This document shows positions 1-5,822 of a DNA stretch of 7,819 bases, piece by piece; the first letter of the stretch is position 1, and the number at the start of each line of letters is the position of its first letter. A program made the position numbers and the translations under genes. The notes below the pieces were generated by a model. That model saw only the letters and a list, made by a program, of their open reading frames with translations, did not search any database and was not told where the DNA came from. The stretch comes from Thermoflexales bacterium (lineage in GTDB: Bacteria; Chloroflexota; Anaerolineae; Fen-1058), in assembly GCA_017999195.1 (NCBI GenBank), contig JAGOBP010000176.1, positions 1 through 7,819 of the forward strand, in the 5' to 3' direction.

Positions 1-1093
1 AGCTAAAGGCTTCCGTGCCGCCGTCGATTTTGAAACGAGCGGCCCCTTGTTCAAGAGCCGCGATGATGTTCAGAATGCGCTGGCCACGCTCTTGGCCACG
101 CACGCGAATCACGGCGCGTATCTAAAGGTCAACGGCAAGCCCGTCATCTTCTTCTGGCAAAATTCGCGCTTCAGTGTCGACGCCTGGGCGGCCATCCGCG
201 AAGCCGTCGATCCATTGCATCGCTCGATCTGGATCAGCGAAGGCACCAACCTGGACTATCTGCGCGTCTTCGACGGCCATCACCTGTACAACATCGCCTG
301 GTCGGCCGATCCGCGCGGCACGGTGGTTACGTGGAGCAAGCGCGTGCGCGAAAAGGCCATCGAACTAGGCTCGTTCAAATACTTCGTGGGCACGGCGATG
401 CCGGGCTGGGACGATCGGTTGGTGAAGGGCCGCTCGGGTACGTTTGTGCGCGCCCGCGCCGATGGCGACTACTTCCGCGCATCGTTTCTGGGCGTCACGC
501 AGGCCAATTCCGATTGGGCCGTGATTACGTCGTTTAACGAATGGCCGGAAGGTACGATGATCGAACCCAGCGTGACCTATGGCGATCAGTACCTGAATTT
601 GTCGAAAGAACTGGCGGATACGTATCGAGCGACGGCGGGCAATTACGTCTTAGTCCCGACCGAGACCCCGGTCCCGACGAACACGCCCACGCCCACCAAT
701 ACGCCAACCGTCACGCCCACGCCGACCAACACGCCGACGAATACGCCCACCAACACGCCGACGTTTACGCCTACGCCGACGGATACACCCACGCCGACGC
801 CCACCATCACGCCGACGGACACGCCCACGCCGACGCCCACCTCAACCGAGACGCCCGTGCCGACCAATACGCCGGTGAAGATCGCGCTGTCGCTGCCCAA
901 TGCGGCCAAGGCGGCGGCGGGCCAGACAATAAGCGTGCCTACCGCTACGCCCGGTCGCGCGCCCGCAGCGGCTCAGGCCGCGCCAGTCGCCACCACCGAT
1001 GACGTTCCCATCGGCTTTGTGATCGGCGGCCTGTTGATGTTTGTTGCCGCCATCGTCGTGGGTTGGACGTTGGGGCAGCGTAATCGCCGGTGA
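1..1093 (+). CDS. GH99-like glycoside hydrolase with TP-rich stalk and C-terminal membrane anchor (5' partial)
   Basis: The frame is open from base 2 to the TGA at 1091-1093, giving 363 residues with the N-terminus outside the window. A TTG at 47 is in frame, but coding similarity continues upstream of it (GFRAAVDFE), so it is not the start. Residues 1 to about 210 resemble the C-terminal half of a GH99/GH71-like (beta/alpha)8 barrel: 'YLKVNGKPVIFFW', then 'ITSFNEWPEGTMIEPS'. In that motif two glutamates three residues apart (codons at 539 and 548) fit the catalytic pair spacing known in GH99 endo-alpha-mannosidases; assigning them as catalytic is inference. A Thr-Pro repeat of about 73 residues follows, then an Ala/Pro segment, a hydrophobic helix (about 23 residues, from 'DVPIGFVIGG') and a basic tail QRNRR. 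This predicts an exported enzyme held at the outer face of the membrane on a stalk. There is no LPXTG motif. The exact substrate cannot be read from the fragment. Confidence 0.8.
   Translation, partial: AKGFRAAVDFETSGPLFKSRDDVQNALATLLATHANHGAYLKVNGKPVIFFWQNSRFSVDAWAAIREAVDPLHRSIWISEGTNLDYLRVFDGHHLYNIAWSADPRGTVVTWSKRVREKAIELGSFKYFVGTAMPGWDDRLVKGRSGTFVRARADGDYFRASFLGVTQANSDWAVITSFNEWPEGTMIEPSVTYGDQYLNLSKELADTYRATAGNYVLVPTETPVPTNTPTPTNTPTVTPTPTNTPTNTPTNTPTFTPTPTDTPTPTPTITPTDTPTPTPTSTETPVPTNTPVKIALSLPNAAKAAAGQTISVPTATPGRAPAAAQAAPVATTDDVPIGFVIGGLLMFVAAIVVGWTLGQRNRR
656..874 (+). repeat. Thr-Pro low-complexity repeat inside the hydrolase gene
   Basis: About 73 codons alternate Thr and Pro with occasional Asn, Asp, Val, Ile, Phe, Ser or Glu, in blocks such as TPTPTNTPT. 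At the DNA level this is a degenerate 6-base periodicity (acgccc/acgccg) without long exact copies. It encodes an extended, probably surface-exposed stalk between the catalytic domain and the membrane helix. Such tracts are common in Chloroflexota surface proteins and are prone to length change by slippage. Confidence 0.85.
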
Positions 1094-1095
1094 GA

Positions 1096-1164
1096 GGTAA
1101 TTGGTCAATCGGTAATCGGTCAACCAGTGACCAGTCAACCAATTACCAGTTGACTAATCGACCA
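1096..1164. repeat. Heptad-repeat inverted array between convergent genes
   Basis: GGT cores recur at 1096, 1103, 1111 and 1118 (spacing 7, 8, 7) in words such as ggtaatt and ggtcaat. The complementary CCA cores recur at 1124, 1131, 1139, 1146 and 1162. The halves fold back: 1096-1105 (ggtaattggt) pairs perfectly with 1138-1147, and the GG/CC cores at 1111-1113 and 1118-1119 remain paired in register with 1130-1132 and 1124-1125. It fills almost the whole gap between the + strand hydrolase (ends 1093) and the - strand dehydrogenase (ends 1170). There is no T-tract on either side, so it is not a standard intrinsic terminator, though a role in ending convergent transcription is plausible. Confidence 0.7.
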
Positions 1165-1169
1165 CGCGA

Positions 1170-2126
1170 CTACATTTCCACAATCACCTTCAACGTGCCT
1201 TTTTGCGCCGCGTGTTCGAAGGCGGCCACGCCGTCAGCCAGCGCATAGCGCGCCTGAATCAGCGGCTCCACATCGATCTGGTGATTCGCCAATAGCCGGA
1301 TCGACGGCGGAAACGGCCCGCAGCGCGACCCGATGAGGGTCACTTCGTCCACTACGACCATCGTCAGATCGACGGTGAGTGCGCCATGATACGTTGACTT
1401 CAACACGATGGTGCCGCGCGGGCGCACCAATCGGCGCGCGGCCGCGTAGCCGCTGGGTGTGCCCGTCGCTTCGATGATGATGTCCAGCGACGCCGGTTTG
1501 ATCGAAGCCACATCCGTCGTGGTGCAGATGCCGCGTTGTTCCAGCACGGCCAATTTATCCGCATGCCGTCCCACCACGATCAGATCGCAACCCGACAAAG
1601 CCACCACCTGCGCGCACAATAGCCCCAACTTGCCATCACCGATCACGGCCACACGATCCGTCGGGCGGATGTCCACCTGATCGGGAATCTCACAGGCCGC
1701 CGCCAGCGGCTCGATGAACACGGCTTGATCATCCGTAATCGAATCGGGCACGGGGTGTAGATTCTCAAAGGGCAATACGACGTACTCGGCAAACGTGCCG
1801 CCGCGTCGATCGATGCCGAGCGTTGTGCGATTGGGGCAATGTGTGGGTCGATTAGCGCGGCACGTCTCGCACACGCCGCACGCTGCGTTGATCTCACCGG
1901 CCACTCTGCGCCCGATTAAGTCCTCGCGCCCGACGGCCTCTTCGACCACGCCCACAAATTCGTGGCCGGGCACACCCTTGAAATTCATATAGCCTTTGAT
2001 CAGTTCCAGATCGGTGTTGCACACACCGGCGCGCAGCACGCGCACCAGGGCTTCGCCGGTTGGCGGGACGGGGGTGGGATAGTTGCTCTCTAAGCGCAAC
2101 CCATTATCAACGACCAGTGCTCGCAT
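1170..2126 (-). CDS. Zinc-dependent medium-chain alcohol/polyol dehydrogenase (MDR superfamily)
   Basis: This 318-residue cytoplasmic NAD(P)-dependent oxidoreductase is a little shorter than the usual 340-350. The N-terminal GroES-like domain carries the catalytic zinc ligands Cys36 (AGVCNTD), His55-Glu56 (PGHE) and probably Glu139 (FIEPLA), as in the sorbitol/threonine dehydrogenase branch. Four cysteines at 83, 86, 89 and 97 form the structural zinc lobe. The Rossmann domain has GDGKLG at 163-168. The second strand ends in Gly187-Arg188 rather than an acidic residue, which suggests NADP(H) preference (inference). The substrate cannot be read from the sequence. The ATG at 2126 is supported by an AGAGG ribosome site at 2133-2137 with a 6-base gap. 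It lies 75 bases downstream of the B3/4 gene, separated by a heptad-repeat hairpin whose foot is two bases from the ribosome site. Confidence 0.9.
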   Translation of the reverse strand: MRALVVDNGLRLESNYPTPVPPTGEALVRVLRAGVCNTDLELIKGYMNFKGVPGHEFVGVVEEAVGREDLIGRRVAGEINAACGVCETCRANRPTHCPNRTTLGIDRRGGTFAEYVVLPFENLHPVPDSITDDQAVFIEPLAAACEIPDQVDIRPTDRVAVIGDGKLGLLCAQVVALSGCDLIVVGRHADKLAVLEQRGICTTTDVASIKPASLDIIIEATGTPSGYAAARRLVRPRGTIVLKSTYHGALTVDLTMVVVDEVTLIGSRCGPFPPSIRLLANHQIDVEPLIQARYALADGVAAFEHAAQKGTLKVIVEM

Positions 2127-2140
2127 GATTATCCTCTAAC

Positions 2141-2189
2141 GTAGTGCGTGGTGCGTGACACAACACGCATCACGCATCACGTACCACGC
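2141..2189. repeat. Seven-unit heptad array forming a long hairpin
   Basis: Seven exact-length 7-base units run without a gap. The first three follow a gtggtgc-type word and the last four its complement type (atcacgc, accacgc). The halves form a hairpin: 2139-2157 pairs with 2164-2182, with 16 Watson-Crick pairs in 19 positions and a six-base loop at 2158-2163. It sits in the 75-base gap between the B3/4 gene stop (2202) and the dehydrogenase start (2126), both on the minus strand. No T-tract follows. It could act as a processing or pausing structure, a protein-binding site, or a dispersed repeat. Confidence 0.75.
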
Positions 2190-2201
2190 TGTTCAATCTG
2201 C

Positions 2202-2933
2202 TTATAGTTCAACCAATGGATTTTCTTCGCTCAAGACCTTCACTTCAACGCTGGCGCCGCCGCAATACAGACCCACCAGCGTGGCAACATCCGCGGTGAT
2301 GGTGTCCACGTCGGCGCGCGTCGTCGGCGGCAGACCATCGACGTTGATGACGACCGCCGAGGTGGTGCGCTGTAATTTGGTGAAGTCGCCCTGCCGCCAC
2401 GTCCAGCGGCGTGTCATCACTTGCGGCACGGCCCGCGACGGCGACGTCACGTAAAAGATGATCTCGCCGGGGACCGGGTGCTCGATCGGGCCGCCGTTGA
2501 GCGGCAAAAATTCTTCTTGCCCCGTCGCGTAGCCTAACACGATTTCATCGTCGTCGTGCAGCAGATCAAGCGCGTGACCGCCAATTGGTACGAGGTAGCG
2601 CAGCGAGGCGCTGTTGCCTAGCGCGGCCAGCGTGTTGATGTAGTGAATCTCATCTTGACGCCGCACGCGCTTGACGAGTGACTCGATCGCGCTGGGGAAA
2701 TCGGTCGGCTTGGCCCCGAAAGCCCGATAGGCTTCGCGCCACGCCGCGATGTTGGGCTGCGCGGAGACCGGCTCAAGATCGCCCCGATCTCGAACGGTTT
2801 TCTGCGCGCCCGTCAGCATGCGCGCCACCTCGTCGATGGGCGGCTCGATGTTGATCACGCGGCGCGCGATGATCAGGCCGCGCACATAGCCGGGATAGTT
2901 CTGAAAGAGTGTTGGCTCAATACGATAGCGCAT
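2202..2933 (-). CDS. Solo B3/4 domain protein (phenylalanyl-tRNA synthetase beta-like)
   Basis: This 243-residue protein resembles the COG3382 family: a free-standing copy of the B3/B4 domain of bacterial PheRS beta, the region that holds the editing site in the full synthetase. Diagnostic stretches are 'WREAYRAFGAKPTDFPSAIESL' in shortened form around residues 65-86, the Asn-containing segment near residue 100 (HYINTLAAL), 'PIGGHALDLL' (116-125), 'EFLPLNGG' (141-148), 'PGEIIFYV' (155-162) and 'TRRWTWRQ' (174-181). The length matches the family. Free-standing members are suspected to act on mischarged tRNA or amino-acid-like ligands, but the function is not established. Upstream of the ATG at 2933 there is no clear Shine-Dalgarno sequence. 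A -10-like TAGAAT ends nine bases before the ATG, so the mRNA may be leaderless. It follows the secF terminator and is probably transcribed separately from secDF. Confidence 0.85.
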   Translation of the reverse strand: MRYRIEPTLFQNYPGYVRGLIIARRVINIEPPIDEVARMLTGAQKTVRDRGDLEPVSAQPNIAAWREAYRAFGAKPTDFPSAIESLVKRVRRQDEIHYINTLAALGNSASLRYLVPIGGHALDLLHDDDEIVLGYATGQEEFLPLNGGPIEHPVPGEIIFYVTSPSRAVPQVMTRRWTWRQGDFTKLQRTTSAVVINVDGLPPTTRADVDTITADVATLVGLYCGGASVEVKVLSEENPLVEL

Positions 2934-2942
2934 AGTGAATTA

Positions 2943-2948
2943 ATTCTA
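2943..2948 (-). promoter_or_regulatory. Candidate -10 element for the B3/4 gene
   Basis: TAGAAT matches TATAAT at five of six bases and ends nine bases before the ATG. Transcription would then begin at or only a few bases before the start codon. The -35 is weak: TTGTTT lies only 15 bases upstream, inside the T-tract of the secF terminator. The absence of a ribosome-binding sequence supports a leaderless start, but the promoter call is tentative. Confidence 0.3.
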
Positions 2949-2960
2949 CCCGCGTTAACT

Positions 2961-2992
2961 TGAAAACAAAAGAGCCGACTTGTTCAGTCGGC
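2961..2992 (-). terminator. Intrinsic terminator after secF
   Basis: Read on the minus strand, a perfect 7-bp stem (GCCGACT at 2986-2992 with its complement at 2974-2980) has a 5-base loop. It is followed by a T-rich run, TCTTTTGTTTTC. It begins 22 bases beyond the secF stop codon and closes the secDF unit. Confidence 0.85.
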
Positions 2993-3013
2993 CCCTGTGT
3001 TAATTGGTCATCG

Positions 3014-3931
3014 TTACGCGGCGGCCGTTTGCGGCTTGCGGCGGAACCACGTGCGCCACTCGCGATTTTCCCAGACGACCAGAATTTGCGAGGCGTTGAA
3101 GATCGACGAGTACGCACCGCTGATGATGCCGATGAGCATGATCAGCACGAAGTGCCGGATCGTGATGCCGCCAAACAGCACCAGCGCCAGCAGGGTGAAG
3201 ACCACCGTTAGGGTCGTCGCGAGCGAGCGATCCAGCGTCTGCATGATGCTGAAGTTGACGACGCGATCATATTTTTCGCCGCGGCGCTTGATCAGATTCT
3301 CGCGGATGCGGTCGAACACCACAATGGTGTCGTGCACCGAGAAGCCAATCACCGTCAGCAGGGCGGTCAGGAACAGCGAATCGACTTGCCAGCCGAACAC
3401 TTTGCCAAAGATGGCCGCCGCACCGATCATCACCAGCACGTCGTGCAACATGGCGATGACGGCGGCTACGCCGTAGCGGAAGGCATGCGGCACCTGCCGG
3501 AAGGCAAACCACAGATAAAACATGATCCCGATGGCCGCAATGGCCACCGTCTGCGCAGCGCGCTGCACCACTTCTGCACCGATCGTGCCGCTGACCGAAC
3601 CGAATTCCAGTTCCGTGAAAGCGCCGAATTCCGATCGGATGGCGTCTGAGATCTGGTTCTTGGTGGCATCCTCCATCGCTTTCGTGCGAATCTGGAAGCC
3701 GTTATTCTCGACACTTTGCACCTGGGCATCGTCAAAACCAAAGCGCGCATACGTCGCCTTGATCTGCTCGATTTGCGGCGGGGCGGCATCAAAGCGAATG
3801 TCCAGCAGCGAACCACCCGTGAAGTCGATGGCGAGCGGAAACCCGAACAGTATCAGGGCCACGAGGCCCGGCACGATAATCAACAACGACAAGCCAAACC
3901 ACCAATAGCGTTTACCGACAAAATCCCACAT
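3014..3931 (-). CDS. secF: Protein translocase subunit SecF
   Basis: SecF is the partner of SecD in the SecDF accessory complex of the Sec translocon. It uses the proton-motive force to help pull proteins across the membrane. The 305 residues show the full family layout: a first membrane helix (about 12-31), the AIDFTGGS motif (34-41), a short periplasmic-type domain (about 45-122) ending in SVSGTIGAE, and five further helices. Conserved intramembrane signatures are MLHDV (161-165) and GFSVHDTIVVFDRIREN (196-212). The length is typical of stand-alone SecF. The ATG at 3931 has a GGAG site at 3939-3942 with a 7-base gap. secD ends only 14 bases upstream, so the two are one transcript and probably translationally coupled. 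An intrinsic terminator follows. Confidence 0.97.
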   Translation of the reverse strand: MWDFVGKRYWWFGLSLLIIVPGLVALILFGFPLAIDFTGGSLLDIRFDAAPPQIEQIKATYARFGFDDAQVQSVENNGFQIRTKAMEDATKNQISDAIRSEFGAFTELEFGSVSGTIGAEVVQRAAQTVAIAAIGIMFYLWFAFRQVPHAFRYGVAAVIAMLHDVLVMIGAAAIFGKVFGWQVDSLFLTALLTVIGFSVHDTIVVFDRIRENLIKRRGEKYDRVVNFSIMQTLDRSLATTLTVVFTLLALVLFGGITIRHFVLIMLIGIISGAYSSIFNASQILVVWENREWRTWFRRKPQTAAA

Positions 3932-3945
3932 AGTTGGTCTCCGTC

Positions 3946-5334
3946 CTAAATTCCGAACAGCTTCTTGCGCTCTTCAAAGTCACGGTTGCCCACCACCAGC
4001 AACAGCAGCGTGCGGGTCACGCGGATGGCGGTGAACAGGCTGACGAACACACCGATGGCCAGCGTCAACGCAAAGCCTTTGACGATGCTGGCGCCAAACG
4101 CATTGCCGAACCAGAACAAAATCCCCGATGTGATCAACGTGGAAATGTTCGAGTCGCGGATCGACGGCCAGGCGCGTTCAAAGCCGACCTCGATGGCAAT
4201 CCCCAGGCGGCGACCGGCGCGCAATTCTTCTTTCATGCGCTCAAAGATCAAGATGTTCGCGTCCACCGCCACGCCCACCGACAAAATGAAACCCGCAATG
4301 CCCGGCAGCGTCAATGTGACCGGCAGCAAGCGATAGATGGCGAATACCGTCATGACATACAGTAACAGCGCGATGACGGCCAGCAAGCCGGGCAGTCGAT
4401 AGTGCAAGAGCATGAATAGGGCGACCGTCAACAACCCGATGATGCCCGCAATCAAACTCGCGCGGATCGAATCTTCACCCAGCGTCGGGCCGATGGTGCG
4501 GCTCTGCACCACCTGCAAAGCGACTGGCAAGGCGCCGTAGCGCAGCAAGTTCACCAGCCGATTGGCTTCGTCAACGCCGCCAGCCCCGACCGTGATTACG
4601 CCCTGGCCGTTGGGAATCTGGCTTTGAATGCGCGGGCACGACTGCACCACATTGTCCAACACGATACAGGCATAGCTGCCCACATTGTTAGCCGTGTACG
4701 AGGCAAACGTCTGAACCGAAGCGCCTTGCAGCACAAAGCTAACCTGCGGCTCATTGTTGCCAACGCCGCCCAGTTGAACCGTCAGCTGGGTCGGATCGAG
4801 ATCCGCGCCATTCACGATCGTCGTGTAGACTTTTTCGGGAACGGTGGCCGTCACGGGCAAAGTGCCAGACAACGTCGCCGTCTCGGTGACCGAGGCGGCC
4901 GCGTTGGGCGCAGGATTGCCCGTCGTGCGGATGATCTGGCCGTCTTGATAGAAGTCCTGACCATTATCCGTCCATTCCAGGCGGCCGGTCTGTTGAATCA
5001 ACGCCAGCGCATCCGCCGGATTATCAATCGCGGGCAGTTCGATCAGGATGCGGCAATCGCCCTGAATCTGCACCAGCGGCTCGGACACACCCAGACCGTT
5101 GACGCGCTTCTCGATGATCTGGCGCGCATTTTCAAGGCGTGTCGCGATGTCACTGCCCGTGCAATCGGTGGCTTCCAGCAAAACCTGTGAACCACCACTA
5201 AGGTCAAGTCCGTAGCGGACTCGGATATCGCGCTCGATGACGGGCAAGCGCTCCGAGTTGGTGAGGGCGATGAAGCCAGCCACCAGGGCCAGCACCACCG
5301 TGATAATCAGCCAGACGTTATTTCTTCGCGACAT
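3946..5334 (-). CDS. secD: Protein translocase subunit SecD
   Basis: SecD is a 462-residue integral membrane protein. It has an N-terminal helix (about 8-24), the conserved YGLDLSGGSQVLLE (41-54) opening the P1 domain, and a large extracytoplasmic region to about 290. The TM2-6 block includes the SecD signature GVAVDANILIFERMKEELR (354-372) and TSGILFWFGN (402-411). At 462 residues it is shorter than E. coli SecD (615), as is common in bacteria with reduced P1 regions. Residues about 138-168 form a Thr/Ala/Pro-rich, low-complexity insertion. A TTG codon 21 bases upstream could extend the frame, but the ATG at 5334 has an AGGAG site five bases away, which decides the start. It is read from the consensus promoter at 5402-5430 through a terminator-like hairpin, and it is followed immediately by secF. 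Confidence 0.97.
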   Translation of the reverse strand: MSRRNNVWLIITVVLALVAGFIALTNSERLPVIERDIRVRYGLDLSGGSQVLLEATDCTGSDIATRLENARQIIEKRVNGLGVSEPLVQIQGDCRILIELPAIDNPADALALIQQTGRLEWTDNGQDFYQDGQIIRTTGNPAPNAAASVTETATLSGTLPVTATVPEKVYTTIVNGADLDPTQLTVQLGGVGNNEPQVSFVLQGASVQTFASYTANNVGSYACIVLDNVVQSCPRIQSQIPNGQGVITVGAGGVDEANRLVNLLRYGALPVALQVVQSRTIGPTLGEDSIRASLIAGIIGLLTVALFMLLHYRLPGLLAVIALLLYVMTVFAIYRLLPVTLTLPGIAGFILSVGVAVDANILIFERMKEELRAGRRLGIAIEVGFERAWPSIRDSNISTLITSGILFWFGNAFGASIVKGFALTLAIGVFVSLFTAIRVTRTLLLLVVGNRDFEERKKLFGI

Positions 5335-5339
5335 GCGTG

Positions 5340-5344
5340 CTCCT
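5340..5344 (-). promoter_or_regulatory. Shine-Dalgarno site of secD
   Basis: AGGAG on the minus strand lies five bases before the ATG at 5334. It fixes the start there rather than at the TTG at 5355, which falls within the T-tract region of the upstream hairpin and has no ribosome site. Confidence 0.85.
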
Positions 5345-5353
5345 GAATCACAC

Positions 5354-5386
5354 AAAAAAGTCGCCGGCAGATTAGGCCGGCGCGAC
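5354..5386 (-). terminator. Terminator-like hairpin with U6 tract in the secD leader
   Basis: Read on the minus strand, GTC plus GCCGGC (5376-5386, with a 2-base GC bulge) pairs with GCCGGC plus GAC (5360-5368) around a 7-base loop, then runs into TTTTTT (5354-5359). It has the form of an intrinsic terminator and would end the channel/P-loop unit upstream. It also lies downstream of the secDF promoter and only nine bases before the secD ribosome site, so it is equally well placed to attenuate secDF. Confidence 0.75.
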
Positions 5387-5401
5387 CTTCAAACGGGCGG
5401 G

Positions 5402-5430
5402 ATTATAGTCTATGCCTTTGCATCTGTCAA
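5402..5430 (-). promoter_or_regulatory. Consensus sigma-70 promoter for secDF
   Basis: An exact TTGACA (-35, 5425-5430) and an exact TATAAT (-10, 5402-5407) are separated by 17 bases on the minus strand. Transcription should begin near 5395, giving a leader of about 60 bases before the secD ATG. The -35 lies 11 bases beyond the stop codon of the P-loop gene. Confidence 0.9.
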
Positions 5431-5441
5431 AGAAGACGCAA

Positions 5442-5813
5442 TCATTCGGTCGTATTTGACAGGAATTTGCTGGCCCGCTCCAAGACTTCTTGCGGATTGA
5501 GATCATCCGTGGGGAGATACAGATCACAGGCCAGCCACGCGCTATGCAAACGGCGCAGCTGTTCCGATAGGTACTCGGTGGTCCAATCGGCCCGGCGTTG
5601 CCGCGCGGCGATCGTTTCCAGGCGGGCGTCCAGATAGATCAGCACATCGGGCTGGCCGCGCATCTTCCACAAATCCAGCACGCCCGAATGTTCCTGCGCC
5701 ACGACGCGCGCCCCGGCGTAGCCGCGCGCCCACAAGCCGCGCACCAGCGTGGTTTTGCCGCTGGCACACGGCCCGACAATGACAATCTGTACTGCGGTTG
5801 TGTCATTCACCAT
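5442..5813 (-). CDS. Small P-loop NTPase / nucleotide kinase-like protein
   Basis: This 123-residue soluble protein has a clear Walker A motif, GPCASGKT (14-21, Lys20), directly after the first beta strand (VQIVIV). Downstream are 'VVAQEHSG' (37-44), a predicted strand 'DVLIYLD' (56-62), and an Arg-rich segment (Arg64 to Arg74, ending at the ARQRR run) that resembles the LID region of adenylate- or shikimate-kinase-like folds. It is shorter than those enzymes (usually 170 or more), and no complete family signature is visible, so the substrate is unknown. The gene starts nine bases after the stop of the RCK membrane protein and shares its transcript. Its ribosome site is weak, which suggests translational coupling. 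A role connected to the channel is possible, but only the gene order supports it. Confidence 0.75.
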   Translation of the reverse strand: MVNDTTAVQIVIVGPCASGKTTLVRGLWARGYAGARVVAQEHSGVLDLWKMRGQPDVLIYLDARLETIAARQRRADWTTEYLSEQLRRLHSAWLACDLYLPTDDLNPQEVLERASKFLSNTTE

Positions 5814-5822
5814 GCCGATTGC

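Noticed and set aside
47..49. TTG as the true start of the hydrolase
   Set aside because: The frame and domain-like sequence continue to the window edge, and a start here would cut the barrel in the middle.
643..909. Minus-strand open frame encoding a Val-Gly repeat
   Set aside because: It is the antisense reading of the Thr-Pro repeat. It has no ribosome site, and the real gene is supported by homology.
1010..1093. LPXTG or PEP-CTERM sorting signal at the hydrolase C-terminus
   Set aside because: The segment before the helix (TTDDVPIGF) contains neither motif, so a plain membrane anchor is the simpler reading.
2141..2189. CRISPR-like repeat array
   Set aside because: The units are 7 bases with no spacers, and the orientation flips at the centre. 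No cas genes are present.
4624..5190. 188-codon open frame on the plus strand within secD
   Set aside because: The protein is Arg/Gln/His-rich with no recognisable domain and lies wholly antisense to a well-supported secD.
5335..5355. TTG start extending SecD by seven residues
   Set aside because: There is no ribosome site, and it lies in the hairpin T-tract region; the ATG at 5334 has an ideal AGGAG.
5372..5392. Six-codon TTG micro-frame (minus strand) in the secD leader that runs into the hairpin
   Set aside because: It would suit a ribosome-controlled attenuator, but it has no ribosome site, a weak start codon and too few codons to separate from chance.
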